A DNA stretch of 64,000 nucleotides. It comes from Jannaschia pagri. GTDB lineage: Bacteria; Pseudomonadota; Alphaproteobacteria; Rhodobacterales; Rhodobacteraceae. The DNA is taken from NCBI RefSeq assembly GCF_019655435.1, contig NZ_BPFH01000003.1, forward strand, positions 62,001 through 126,000, in the 5' to 3' direction. Numbering within the stretch: the stretch's first letter is position 1; every line of letters begins with the position of its first letter. Under the pieces are notes generated by a model. It saw only the letters and a program-made list of their open reading frames with translations, did not search any database and had not been told where the DNA came from. Made by a program: the position numbers and the translations under genes. Positions 34,643 through 44,738 of this stretch are shown here, piece after piece.

Positions 34643-35392
34643 ATGACGACAGCCCCTCATATCGTTGCGTGGTTTGCGCGCGCGATGGTGGTGGCTGTCT
34701 GTCTTTGCCTGCTCGGCATGTCTTCGGCACAGGCACAGCCTTTGCCCTATGCCGCCACCGGGACGCGGGGCGGGACGCTGATCGTGCTTCTGCACGGAGA
34801 TAGCGGCCCGGATTACCTGCGCCCCTATGCGGCGCGGTTCGCCGGGGCCAAGCGCGGGGCCGTTGCCGCGGCGATCATCCGTCCAGGATTCACCGATAGC
34901 GCAGGCAACCGCGCGCCGGGGTCGAACTCCGGCACGCGGGACCACTACACGCGCCGCAATAACGATCTGGTGGCACAAACCATTTCGACGCTCCGCCAAC
35001 AGGTCGGCGCGGGGCGCGTCATCGCGGTGGGCCATTCCGGCGGCGCGGCGCAACTTGGCGCCATCATTGGCCGGTATCCGGGTCTTGTGGACACGGCCAT
35101 CCTGGCCGCCTGCCCCTGCGACATTCGCCGGTGGCGTGAGATCCGGGGGCGCAGCGCCTGGACCCGCAGCCAATCGCCCGACCGCTTTCTGAAATCCGTG
35201 CCCTCGGGCACCTCGATTGTGGCCATCACCGGGGCACGTGACGACAACACAGTCCCCGCCCTGGCCCGTGACTACGTGGCGAAGGCGCAGGCCCGCGGGT
35301 TGACGGCCCGCTACCAAGAGGTGTCGGGCGCCGGTCATGGCTTCAACGGTTTGGCGGGCGCGGTGCGTCAGGCGGTGGCCAATGCCCGCTGA
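34643..35392 (+). CDS. Secreted alpha/beta hydrolase
   Basis: The 249-aa protein has a signal peptide (cleavage after A-Q-A near 32) and an alpha/beta-hydrolase fold: L-I-V-L-L-H-G-D-S-G oxyanion region, nucleophile elbow G-H-S-G-G at about residue 132, a late D in G-A-R-D-D-N-T-V and catalytic H in G-A-G-H-G-F. It probably hydrolyses esters in the periplasm; substrate unknown. It lies 32 bp after sucD with a GGAGGAC site, inside the suc operon. Confidence 0.87.
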   Translation: MTTAPHIVAWFARAMVVAVCLCLLGMSSAQAQPLPYAATGTRGGTLIVLLHGDSGPDYLRPYAARFAGAKRGAVAAAIIRPGFTDSAGNRAPGSNSGTRDHYTRRNNDLVAQTISTLRQQVGAGRVIAVGHSGGAAQLGAIIGRYPGLVDTAILAACPCDIRRWREIRGRSAWTRSQSPDRFLKSVPSGTSIVAITGARDDNTVPALARDYVAKAQARGLTARYQEVSGAGHGFNGLAGAVRQAVANAR

Positions 35393-35486
35393 CCATCGCG
35401 ATACGACCTGGGATCGGGCCGACCGCCCAACCTCGACAGGGCATCGGACACCAAACCCACGACATCGGCCAAGGGAGGCGACCAGA

Positions 35487-36098
35487 ATGAAACGACTTAT
35501 CGCAACCTGTTTTGTGACAGCCATGCTCTCGCTCCCGGCTGCCGCGCAAACGGCCCCTGCGGCCTGCCTGGCCGATGACCGCAACTTCGATAGCCTGCTC
35601 GCGTCGCTCGAGTCGGAGGGGTGGACGGCCCTAGCCCCCGGCGCGCCCCTGCCCGACGCAGCCGTCGAGCGGATCGCCCTGGCGCGCACGATTTTCTACG
35701 CCTCCACCGACCGGGGCGGATCGACCTTGCCCGAGATCATGGATCTCCAACGCCGCACGGTCCCTGGCCTCGCCCGCCGGGTTGACACCGACTTGGCCAA
35801 GCAGCGGGTCCTGACCCGCGGCGATGCGGCCATGACCTTCAACTGGGGCAAGCCCCAACAGGGCCGTCTCGACATCGTCGAGGTGATCTGCCGGATTGCC
35901 ACGCCCGAGGGCACGCCCGCCAGCGGCACCGACGAGGGCTTCGGCCCCTCGACCTTTGAGACCCTGGCCGAGGCCCCCCTGCGCCGGGTGATGGTCATCG
36001 CACTGGATCCCGCCCCCCTTTCCGAGCTGACGACCGACCGGGCGACCGTGTCCATCGTCGAAACCGTATCTGTCTATAACCCCGAGGAAGGCCAATGA
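35487..36098 (+). CDS. Secreted two-cysteine protein upstream of sucA
   Basis: 203 aa with a signal peptide (cleavage after A-A-A-Q, ~21). Mature: P-A-A-C-L-A-D-D-R-N-F-D-S-L-L-A-S-L-E, later V-E-V-I-C-R-I-A-T-P. The Cys-helix followed by a Cys-strand resembles the products at 32083 and 32601. ATG at 35487 follows GGGAGGCG; the longer frame to 35337 lies in the hydrolase gene. Stop overlaps the sucA start by 4 bp (ATGA). Function unknown. Confidence 0.72.
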   Translation: MKRLIATCFVTAMLSLPAAAQTAPAACLADDRNFDSLLASLESEGWTALAPGAPLPDAAVERIALARTIFYASTDRGGSTLPEIMDLQRRTVPGLARRVDTDLAKQRVLTRGDAAMTFNWGKPQQGRLDIVEVICRIATPEGTPASGTDEGFGPSTFETLAEAPLRRVMVIALDPAPLSELTTDRATVSIVETVSVYNPEEGQ

Positions 36099-39058
36099 CC
36101 GAACATTCCAAAAACGACGTCTTCCATTCCACGTCCTTCATGCAGGGGCACAACGCGGAATACCTGGAACAGATGTATGCCCGCTACGCGAGCGACCCCA
36201 GCGCGGTGGATGAGACCTGGAAGCAATTCTTCGAGGCCCTGGCTGACGACAAATCTGCCGCCCGCGCCGAGGCCGAGGGCCCAAGCTGGGCGCGCACCGA
36301 CTGGCCGCCGCAGCCCGCCGACGATTTGACCGCCGCGCTGACCGGCGAATGGGCGCCCGACCCGAAAGAGGCGAAATCCGCCGCCAAAAAGATCAAGGAC
36401 AAGGCCGCCGCCGTCGGCGCGCCGGAGCCCACCGCCGATCAGATCAAGCGCGCCGTGCTCGACAGTATCCGCGCGCTGATGCTGATCCGGGCCTACCGGA
36501 TCCGGGGGCACCTGGCCGCCGATCTGGACCCGCTGGGAATGCGCGACGCCTCCGACCACCCGGAGCTGAACCCCGCCTCCTACGGGTTCACCGAAGCGGA
36601 CATGGATCGCCCGATCTTCATCGACCACGTTCTGGGCCTCGAAGTCGCGACCATGCGGCAGATCGTGGACATCGTGAAGCGCACCTACTGCGGCACCTTC
36701 GCGCTCCAGTATATGCACATCTCCGACCCGGAGCAGGCGTCTTGGCTCAAGGAGCGGATCGAGGGCTTCGGCAAGGAAATCGCCTTCACCCAGAACGGGC
36801 GCCGCGCGATCCTCAACAAGCTGGTCGAAGCCGAGGGCTTTGAGAAATACCTGCACGTCAAGTACATGGGCACCAAGCGGTTCGGCCTGGACGGGGGCGA
36901 AGCGCTCATCCCCGCGATGGAGCAGATCATCAAGCGCGGCGGTCAGCTGGGTCTTGAGGAAATCGTCATCGGCATGCCCCACCGGGGCCGTCTGTCGGTC
37001 TTGGCCAACGTGATGGGCAAGCCCTACAAGGCGATCTTCAACGAATTCCAAGGCGGCAGCTTCAAGCCCGAGGACGTCGATGGATCGGGTGATGTGAAGT
37101 ATCACCTGGGGGCCTCATCCGACCGGGAATTCGACGGCAACGTGGTCCACCTGTCGCTGACCGCGAACCCCTCCCACCTGGAGGCGGTGAACCCCGTCGT
37201 TCTGGGTAAGGTGCGCGCCAAGCAGGATCAGAAAGCCGACGTTGACCGCGTGAAAGTGACCGGCGTGCTGCTCCACGGCGATGCGGCCTTTGCGGGCCAG
37301 GGCGTCGTGGCCGAATGCTTTGCGCTCTCGGGCGTGCGCGGCCACCGCACGGGCGGCACGATCCATATCGTCGTCAACAACCAGATCGGGTTCACGACCG
37401 CGCCCCACTTCAGCCGGTCCAGCCCCTACCCCACCGACAACGCGCTGGTGGTTGAGGCGCCGATCTTCCACGTCAACGGCGACGACCCGGAGGCTGTGGT
37501 CCACGCCGCCCGTGTCGCGACCGAGTTCCGGCAGAAGTTCGGCAAGGACGTGGTTCTGGATATCTTCTGCTACCGCCGGTTCGGTCACAACGAGGGCGAT
37601 GAGCCCATGTTCACCAACCCGGTGATGTACAAACGGATCAAGGGCCATAAGACGACCCTGTCGCTGTATACGGAGCGTCTGGTGAAGGACGGTCTGATCC
37701 CCGAAGGCGAGATCGAGGACATGAAGGCCGCCTTCCAGGACCGCCTCGCGCAGGAATTCGAGGCCGGTAAAGACTACAAACCGAACAAGGCCGACTGGCT
37801 GGATGGTCGCTGGTCCCACCTCGATAAGCGCGACGCCGAGGAATACGTGCGCGGCGAAACCGCCATCGCGCCCGAAACCTTCGACCAGGTGGGTACGGCC
37901 CTGACCTCGGCGCCCGACGGCTTCCCCGTGCACAAGACCATTGGTCGCCTGCTGGATGCCAAGGGCAAGATGTTCGACAGCGGCACCGGCTTCGACTGGG
38001 CCACGGCCGAGGCGCTGGCCTTTGGGTCGCTGCTGACCGAAGGCTACGGCGTGCGCCTGGCCGGTCAGGACTCCACCCGCGGCACGTTCAGCCAACGGCA
38101 CTCCGGCTTCGTCAACCAGGAGACGGAAGAGCGCTACTACCCGCTCAACAATATCCGTGAGGGGCAGGCCCATTACGAAGTGATCGACTCGGCGCTGTCG
38201 GAATACGCGGTGCTGGGCTTTGAATACGGCTACTCCCTGGCCGAACCCAACGCCCTGACCATGTGGGAGGCCCAGTTCGGCGATTTCGCCAACGGCGCCC
38301 AGATCATGTTCGACCAGTTCATCAGCAGCGGCGAGAGCAAGTGGCTGCGGATGTCGGGCCTCGTCTGCCTGCTGCCCCACGGCTATGAGGGGCAAGGCCC
38401 AGAGCACTCCTCCGCCCGGTTGGAGCGCTTCTTGCAGATGTGTGGCCAGGACAACTGGATCGTCGCGAACTGCTCGACGCCGGCCAACTACTTCCACATC
38501 CTGCGCCGTCAGCTGCACCGCGACTTCCGCAAGCCGCTGGTCCTGGTGACGCCCAAGTCCCTGCTACGCCACAAGCTGGCTGTCAGCAAAAAGGAAGAGT
38601 TCCTGCCTGGCAGCAGCTTCCACCGGGTGCTGTGGGACGATGCGGAATTGGGCAACTCGGATCTGACGCTCAAGCCCGATGACCAGATCAAGCGCGTCGT
38701 GATCTGCTCCGGCAAGGTGTACTACGACCTGCTGGAGGAGCGGGACAGCCGCGGTGCCGACGATGTCTACATCCTGCGGTTGGAGCAGTTCTATCCGTTC
38801 CCGGCGCTGTCTATGGTCAACGAATTGGAGCGCTTCAAGGGCGCCGAAATCGTCTGGTGCCAGGAAGAGCCCAAGAACCAGGGCGCCTGGACCTTTGTCG
38901 AGCCCAACATCGAATGGGTGCTGACCCGCATCGGCGCCACCCACAGCCGCGCCCGTTATGTGGGCCGCGCCGCCTCGGCTTCGCCCGCGACGGGCCTCGC
39001 CTCCCAACACAAAGCACAGCAAGCCGCGCTCGTGAACGAAGCGCTGACGACGGAGTAA
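36095..39058 (+). CDS. sucA: 2-oxoglutarate dehydrogenase E1 component
   Basis: The 987-aa thiamine-diphosphate enzyme decarboxylates 2-oxoglutarate and transfers succinyl to the E2 lipoyl group. The N-terminal F-L-Q/M-Q-G-H-N-A-E-Y-L-E segment, G-M-P-H-R-G-R-L-S-V-L, the ThDP motif G-D-A-A-F...N-N-Q-I-G-F-T-T, and the C-terminal R-L-E-Q-F-Y-P-F-P are present. ATGA overlap with the upstream secreted-protein gene; sucB starts 3 bp after its stop. Confidence 0.97.
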   Translation: MTEHSKNDVFHSTSFMQGHNAEYLEQMYARYASDPSAVDETWKQFFEALADDKSAARAEAEGPSWARTDWPPQPADDLTAALTGEWAPDPKEAKSAAKKIKDKAAAVGAPEPTADQIKRAVLDSIRALMLIRAYRIRGHLAADLDPLGMRDASDHPELNPASYGFTEADMDRPIFIDHVLGLEVATMRQIVDIVKRTYCGTFALQYMHISDPEQASWLKERIEGFGKEIAFTQNGRRAILNKLVEAEGFEKYLHVKYMGTKRFGLDGGEALIPAMEQIIKRGGQLGLEEIVIGMPHRGRLSVLANVMGKPYKAIFNEFQGGSFKPEDVDGSGDVKYHLGASSDREFDGNVVHLSLTANPSHLEAVNPVVLGKVRAKQDQKADVDRVKVTGVLLHGDAAFAGQGVVAECFALSGVRGHRTGGTIHIVVNNQIGFTTAPHFSRSSPYPTDNALVVEAPIFHVNGDDPEAVVHAARVATEFRQKFGKDVVLDIFCYRRFGHNEGDEPMFTNPVMYKRIKGHKTTLSLYTERLVKDGLIPEGEIEDMKAAFQDRLAQEFEAGKDYKPNKADWLDGRWSHLDKRDAEEYVRGETAIAPETFDQVGTALTSAPDGFPVHKTIGRLLDAKGKMFDSGTGFDWATAEALAFGSLLTEGYGVRLAGQDSTRGTFSQRHSGFVNQETEERYYPLNNIREGQAHYEVIDSALSEYAVLGFEYGYSLAEPNALTMWEAQFGDFANGAQIMFDQFISSGESKWLRMSGLVCLLPHGYEGQGPEHSSARLERFLQMCGQDNWIVANCSTPANYFHILRRQLHRDFRKPLVLVTPKSLLRHKLAVSKKEEFLPGSSFHRVLWDDAELGNSDLTLKPDDQIKRVVICSGKVYYDLLEERDSRGADDVYILRLEQFYPFPALSMVNELERFKGAEIVWCQEEPKNQGAWTFVEPNIEWVLTRIGATHSRARYVGRAASASPATGLASQHKAQQAALVNEALTTE

Positions 39059-39061
39059 ACC

Positions 39062-40570
<1,509 letters not shown>

Positions 40571-40584
40571 CCTGAGAACGAGAC

Positions 40585-40615
40585 GAAGCCTGGGCCCAAT
40601 CGGGTTCCGGGCTTC
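40585..40615 (+). other. Intercistronic hairpin after sucB
   Basis: GAAGCC...GGCTTC arms flank a second GGGCCCAATCGGGTTCC structure, starting 14 bp after the sucB stop. There is no T-run, so it is more likely an mRNA stabiliser or partial attenuator than a full terminator, leaving some transcript to reach lpdA. Confidence 0.4.
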
Positions 40616-40645
40616 ATCGACCCACAAGCAGGCGGCGGCTCGATA

Positions 40646-41068
40646 GTGCACAGCATGATGAAACCAGATGCTCCAATGTCAGAGACGGCGGCGCTCTCCT
40701 TCGTGACAGCTCTCGGGATCGCAGGGGTTGTCGCGAGTATCATGCTCGCGGGCCTTTTTGGTGTGCCTGCTGCCGAAAACAGGTTGATCCAATTCGCTTG
40801 GCTGCTCCTGTTGCTTGCAGGAACGTGTGGTGGCTTTGTCTTAATGTCCGAGTGTACACAACAAAGGTGGCTGCTGCTTAAGCCTGTTGTCAGGATCAAA
40901 AGGCTACTTAGACATAATCCTCGCGCTGCAATGGCCCTGCCGATCAGCTTTGGTCTACCGTTATCATTCATCTCAACCGAATGGCTGGTGTATCTGTCAC
41001 TCCTGCCTGGATGCGCCCTCATAACCGTTGTCCTTATGGAACGTTACGGGAGGAAGCACCCCCAATGA
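40646..41068 (+). CDS. Small membrane protein, atypical base composition
   Basis: About 140 aa from the GTG at 40646 (ATGs at 40655 and 40658 are equally possible; no strong ribosome-binding site). Roughly four hydrophobic helices (residues 15-38, 47-68, 95-112, 113-132) with a basic loop R-I-K-R-L-L-R-H-N-P. Codon use is visibly less GC-rich and includes AGG, AGA, TTA and CTT, rare in the neighbours, suggesting recent acquisition. Its stop overlaps the next start (ATGA). No family recognised. Confidence 0.6.
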   Translation: MHSMMKPDAPMSETAALSFVTALGIAGVVASIMLAGLFGVPAAENRLIQFAWLLLLLAGTCGGFVLMSECTQQRWLLLKPVVRIKRLLRHNPRAAMALPISFGLPLSFISTEWLVYLSLLPGCALITVVLMERYGRKHPQ

Positions 41069-41244
41069 CCCCCACCAACCGCGCCATCGCCTTCTGGCTT
41101 ATCCGGGTCGGCATCGCCGTCGTCCTGGTCATCGCGCTCCAAGCCTGGCAGGGGCCCGACCCCGTGCTCTGGTATCTGGCGGCGGGCTATGCGGCGATCT
41201 CGGCTTTCACGACCTACATCCTGATCCGGCGGGGTCGCAAATGA
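41065..41244 (+). CDS. 59-aa membrane protein in suc operon
   Basis: Two hydrophobic helices (I-A-F-W-L-I-R-V-G-I-A-V-V-L-V-I-A-L and W-Y-L-A-A-G-Y-A-A-I-S-A-F-T-T-Y-I-L-I) separated by Q-A-W-Q-G-P-D-P-V, ending in R-R-G-R-K. The ATG at 41065 has GGGAGGAAG upstream and overlaps the preceding stop; its own stop overlaps the cupin start. High-GC codon use like the core genes. Function unknown. Confidence 0.7.
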   Translation: MTPTNRAIAFWLIRVGIAVVLVIALQAWQGPDPVLWYLAAGYAAISAFTTYILIRRGRK

Positions 41245-41639
41245 CCCCGCAGGCAACCGGACCCGCCCTTTTGATCCGCGAAGCGGATCTGATCGATAGC
41301 GAATGGAACGACCCCAAACGGGGCACCGTATCGTTCAAGATGCTGGTGGATGCTGAACATGGCCCCTCCGACGCGCTGGTCCACGGCATCGCGACCCTTG
41401 CCCCCGGAGGCGTCGAAAAGAGCCACAGCCACGACATCGCCGAGACGGCCTATGTGCTGTCCGGGCGCGGCTCGGTCCTGTTGCCCGGCGGCGCCAAGCC
41501 CATTGAGGCCGGGGATACCGTCTTCATCCCAGCCGGGCTAACCCATGGTTGGGCCGCCGAAGACAGCGAAATGCGGTTCCTGTTCAGCTTTCCCGTCGCG
41601 CGTTTGGCAGACGTGGCCTACCACTGGCCAGAGCCATGA
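41241..41639 (+). CDS. Cupin domain protein
   Basis: A 132-aa single-domain cupin: motif 1 includes K-S-H-S-H-D-I-A-E-T-A-Y-V-L-S-G-R-G and motif 2 P-I-E-A-G-D-T-V-F-I-P-A-G-L-T-H-G. The two histidines, the Glu and the later His can bind a metal. Substrate unknown; could be a sensor or a small-molecule isomerase or dioxygenase. ATGA overlaps on both sides tie it to the neighbours. Confidence 0.86.
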   Translation: MTPQATGPALLIREADLIDSEWNDPKRGTVSFKMLVDAEHGPSDALVHGIATLAPGGVEKSHSHDIAETAYVLSGRGSVLLPGGAKPIEAGDTVFIPAGLTHGWAAEDSEMRFLFSFPVARLADVAYHWPEP

Positions 41640-41995
41640 CGGGAGCCTTGACGATCCTGGGCGCCATGGTCGCCTTGCGTCTTGCGGTGCTGTCCCTGTT
41701 CCAGGCGTTCCGCCATGGGGCAACGATCCCCGCATGGATGCCGCCACGGGACCAATGGGCGTCGCTCACCCCGTTCCTTATCGGAGAGGTCCCGCTGTTC
41801 TTGGCCCTGGCCCTCTGGCTGCGGACGGGGTCGCCCTGGCCCGCAGCCGCTTTGGCCATCTTGGCCCTGATCGGCCTGGCCCAGGGCGTTGTCACGGCCC
41901 GCCGCGATGGGCTGTCGATCCTACACCTGGATGTGCCCTTGGCCGCCGGGTTGCTGCTGGGTCTCGCCCTGCTGTTCTGGAGGCCCGCGCAATGA
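41636..41995 (+). CDS. Small integral membrane protein
   Basis: The 119-aa protein has three to four hydrophobic helices (residues 3-22, 45-63, 66-85, 98-115) and a loop with P-P-R-D-Q-W-A-S-L-T-P-F. Start ATG overlaps the cupin stop by 4 bp and its end overlaps the MAPEG start by 4 bp. No family recognised. Might cooperate with the following MAPEG protein, as suggested only by the coupling. Confidence 0.68.
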   Translation: MTGALTILGAMVALRLAVLSLFQAFRHGATIPAWMPPRDQWASLTPFLIGEVPLFLALALWLRTGSPWPAAALAILALIGLAQGVVTARRDGLSILHLDVPLAAGLLLGLALLFWRPAQ

Positions 41996-42387
41996 CCGCA
42001 GAACTCACCGTGCTGGCTTTGGCCATCCTGCTGCAAGCCGTGCAGTTCGGGGCCTATTCGATCCGGGCCAATCTGGACGTGGGCCCTGGCTATGCCATGT
42101 CAGCCCGCGATCGCGCGCCCAGCCGCCCGATGTCAGACCTGGGCGGTCGGTTGCAACGGGCGCTGACCAATCACTTCGAAGGTCTGATCCTCTTCACCGC
42201 CGCCGTGACCTTGGTCACCCTCTCCGACCAATCCACGACCTTCACCGCCGCCTGCGCTTGGGCCTACCTGGGCGCGCGCATCCTTTACGTTCCCTCCTAT
42301 GCCCTCGACCTCAGCCCCTGGCGGTCGGTCGTGTGGATGGCGGGGTTCTTCGCGACCATCTTGATGGTTATCTCGACACTGATCTGA
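41992..42387 (+). CDS. MAPEG family membrane protein
   Basis: The 131-aa four-helix membrane protein has the MAPEG features: R-L-Q-R-A-L-T-N-H-F-E-G-L-I-L-F-T-A-A, and later A-R-I-L-Y-V-P-S-Y. Members include glutathione-dependent transferases/peroxidases and leukotriene synthase-like proteins; most bacterial ones are uncharacterised. It closes the five-gene insert between sucB and lpdA and ends 75 bp before lpdA. Confidence 0.86.
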   Translation: MTAELTVLALAILLQAVQFGAYSIRANLDVGPGYAMSARDRAPSRPMSDLGGRLQRALTNHFEGLILFTAAVTLVTLSDQSTTFTAACAWAYLGARILYVPSYALDLSPWRSVVWMAGFFATILMVISTLI

Positions 42388-42462
42388 GGCACCATCGCGT
42401 CGGACCCAAATCCGACCGGCGTCACCCCCAGATCACCCATGGAATAAACGACCGGAGGCACC

Positions 42463-43857
42463 ATGGCCCAATACGACGTCATCATCATCGGCAGCGGCCC
42501 AGGCGGCTATGTCTGCGCCATCCGCTGCGCGCAACTGGGGCTGAAGACAGCCGTTGTCGAAGGGCGCGAGACCCTCGGCGGCACCTGCCTGAACGTGGGC
42601 TGCATCCCGTCCAAGGCGCTGCTGCACGCCTCGCACCAGCTACACGAGGCGGAACACAACTTCGCCAAGATGGGCCTGAAGGGCAAAGCGCCCTCGGTCG
42701 ATTGGAAGCAGATGTTGGAGTATAAGACCGACGTCATTGGCCAGAACACCAAGGGCATCGAATTCCTGTTCAAAAAGAACAAGGTAGACTGGCTGAAAGG
42801 GTGGGGCTCCATCCCCGCCGCCGGTCAGGTCAAGGTCGGGGACGAGGTCCACGAGGCCAAGCACATCATCATCGCCTCCGGCTCCGAGTCGGCCAATGTG
42901 CCCGGCGCCGAGGTGGAGATCGACGAGAAGGTCATCGTGACCTCCACCGGTGCGCTTGAGCTATCGAAGATCCCATCCTCAATGGTGGTCGTGGGCGGCG
43001 GTGTGATCGGCTTGGAACTGGGCAGCGTTTACGCGCGCCTGGGCGCCGAGGTCACCGTGATCGAATACCTGGATGGCATCACGCCGGGTCAGGACGCAGA
43101 AGTTGCCAAGCAATTCCAAAAGCTTCTGACGAAGCAAGGGCTCAAGTTCATCACCGGTGCCGCCGTTAGCAAGGTCGAGGTCAAGGGCGGCAAGGCCCAT
43201 ATCGACTACGCCCTGCGCAAAGACGACAGCACCCATGAGATGAAGGCCGACATCTGCCTGGTCGCCACCGGTCGCAAGCCCTTCACCGAAGGTCTGGGTC
43301 TGGATGCCCTGGGCGTTCAGATGACCAAACGCGGCCAAATCGCGGTGGACAAGCACTATAAGACCAACGTCGACGGCATCTACGCCATTGGCGACGTCAC
43401 CGAAGGCCCCATGCTCGCCCACAAGGCCGAAGACGAGGGCATGGCCATCGCTGAAATCCTGGCCGGTCAGGCGGGGCACGTGAACTACAACGTGATCCCC
43501 GGCGTGATCTACACCCACCCCGAGGTCGCCAGCGTCGGGCTGACAGAAGACCAACTGAAGGCCGAAGGCCGCGCCTATAAGGTCGGCAAGTTCAGCTTTA
43601 TGGGCAATGGCCGCGCCAAGGCGAACTTCGCAGCGGACGGCTTTGTTAAAATGCTGGCCGACAAGGAAACGGACCGCATCCTGGGCTGCCACGTCATCGG
43701 TCCCATGGCGGGTGACCTGATCCACGAAGTCTGCGTCGCCATGGAATTCGGCGCGGCGGCCGAGGATCTGGCGCGGACCTGCCACGCGCACCCGACCTAT
43801 TCCGAGGCCATGCGCGAAGCGGCGCTGGCCTGCGGGGACGGGCCGATCCACAGCTAA
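42463..43857 (+). CDS. lpdA: Dihydrolipoyl dehydrogenase (E3)
   Basis: The 464-aa FAD disulfide oxidoreductase reoxidises dihydrolipoamide of the 2-oxoglutarate dehydrogenase complex with NAD. The FAD site G-S-G-P-G-G-Y is at residue 10, redox cysteines C42/C47 lie in [13 protein letters not shown], the NAD site is G-G-G-V-I-G-L-E, and the catalytic C-H-A-H-P-T-Y-S-E is near the C-terminus. GGAGGCACC precedes the ATG. Last gene of the suc transcript; terminator at 43883-43920. Confidence 0.97.
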   Translation: MAQYDVIIIGSGPGGYVCAIRCAQLGLKTAVVEGRETLGGTCLNVGCIPSKALLHASHQLHEAEHNFAKMGLKGKAPSVDWKQMLEYKTDVIGQNTKGIEFLFKKNKVDWLKGWGSIPAAGQVKVGDEVHEAKHIIIASGSESANVPGAEVEIDEKVIVTSTGALELSKIPSSMVVVGGGVIGLELGSVYARLGAEVTVIEYLDGITPGQDAEVAKQFQKLLTKQGLKFITGAAVSKVEVKGGKAHIDYALRKDDSTHEMKADICLVATGRKPFTEGLGLDALGVQMTKRGQIAVDKHYKTNVDGIYAIGDVTEGPMLAHKAEDEGMAIAEILAGQAGHVNYNVIPGVIYTHPEVASVGLTEDQLKAEGRAYKVGKFSFMGNGRAKANFAADGFVKMLADKETDRILGCHVIGPMAGDLIHEVCVAMEFGAAAEDLARTCHAHPTYSEAMREAALACGDGPIHS

Positions 43858-43882
43858 GGGCAGGATTAACTCCGCCCCTTTG

Positions 43883-43920
43883 CCCCAGTGAAGCCGACAG
43901 CGGATGTTCACTGGGGTTTG
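43883..43920 (+). terminator. Terminator after lpdA
   Basis: A 10-bp inverted repeat CCCCAGTGAA / TTCACTGGGG encloses a 14-nt region with its own CCG/CGG pairing, followed by TTTG. It starts 26 bp after lpdA and closes the suc operon. Confidence 0.7.
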
Positions 43921-44098
43921 GTCCACGACCGCGCGGATACGGCGCGGGATAGGGCCCCAAAACCTTACCTTAGGTCACGGCATCGGCGTCCAAGTGTTAC
44001 CCTTCGCACGCCATGATCGGACATCGATTGTTTCAAATTGTCGCCGTCTTTTAGTGGTCTCTCAGACAGGTCGTTGAAGATCACCTGGGTCCGCTGCC

Positions 44099-44731
44099 AT
44101 GAAATCCCCCGTGTCCGTCTACCTGTCCCTTGCTGTCTCCGCCGTAGTCATCTGGGCGCTGGCGCCAGCCTCCGGGCAGGCGCAAACGGCTCCGGCGCAG
44201 AACCGTAGCTTTGTCCCAACCGCCCTGGCCGACTGGTGGGAGACCGTGAGCCTGCTGCCTTGGGTGATCGGTCTGATGGGGCTCGCCGCCGTTTTCGCGT
44301 TCTGTGTGCACAAGCTGCGCCTGCGGCGGCGTGCCCTCCGGCGTGAGATTCTGGGCCTGCCCGATGGGGTCCGTTTTCGCGTGGCGGATGCGATTGTCCA
44401 TTGCGTCTGGCGGTCCCGAAAGATCGACGGGGAGCGTCTGAAGCGCGCCGTCGAGGTCGCCCGTAACACGACCAACATGGATTATTCTGCGGACCACCTG
44501 CGCGAAGCCGCCGTGCGCGCGGACCGCGTCATTATCCCCACGAACTTTCTGTATATGGCGGCTGACCTGACGCAGAAAGAAAAGCTGGTGGTCTTCAATG
44601 CGGCGGTGTCCGTCCTCTTGGCGGATGGTCCGTTGACCATGCACGACCGGAACATGTTGAAGTTCTTGGCGGCTGGCCTGCGCCTGCGCCGCCACGAGTT
44701 GCGCGATTTACGGCACCTGATCCCGACGTGA
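44099..44731 (+). CDS. Membrane protein with TerB-like helical domain
   Basis: The 210-aa protein has an N-terminal signal or helix (residues 5-28), a second transmembrane helix (about 52-72), then a cytosolic alpha-helical domain: D-G-E-R-L-K-R-A-V-E-V, Q-K-E-K-L-V-V-F-N-A-A-V-S-V-L-L-A-D-G-P and R-N-M-L-K-F-L-A. This pattern (helices with an L-A-D-G turn) is typical of TerB/DjlA-N-like domains, which bind metals or act in stress responses. Family assignment is tentative. Converges on the GntR gene, 7 bp away. Confidence 0.65.
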   Translation: MKSPVSVYLSLAVSAVVIWALAPASGQAQTAPAQNRSFVPTALADWWETVSLLPWVIGLMGLAAVFAFCVHKLRLRRRALRREILGLPDGVRFRVADAIVHCVWRSRKIDGERLKRAVEVARNTTNMDYSADHLREAAVRADRVIIPTNFLYMAADLTQKEKLVVFNAAVSVLLADGPLTMHDRNMLKFLAAGLRLRRHELRDLRHLIPT

Positions 44732-44738
44732 GGGGCGC

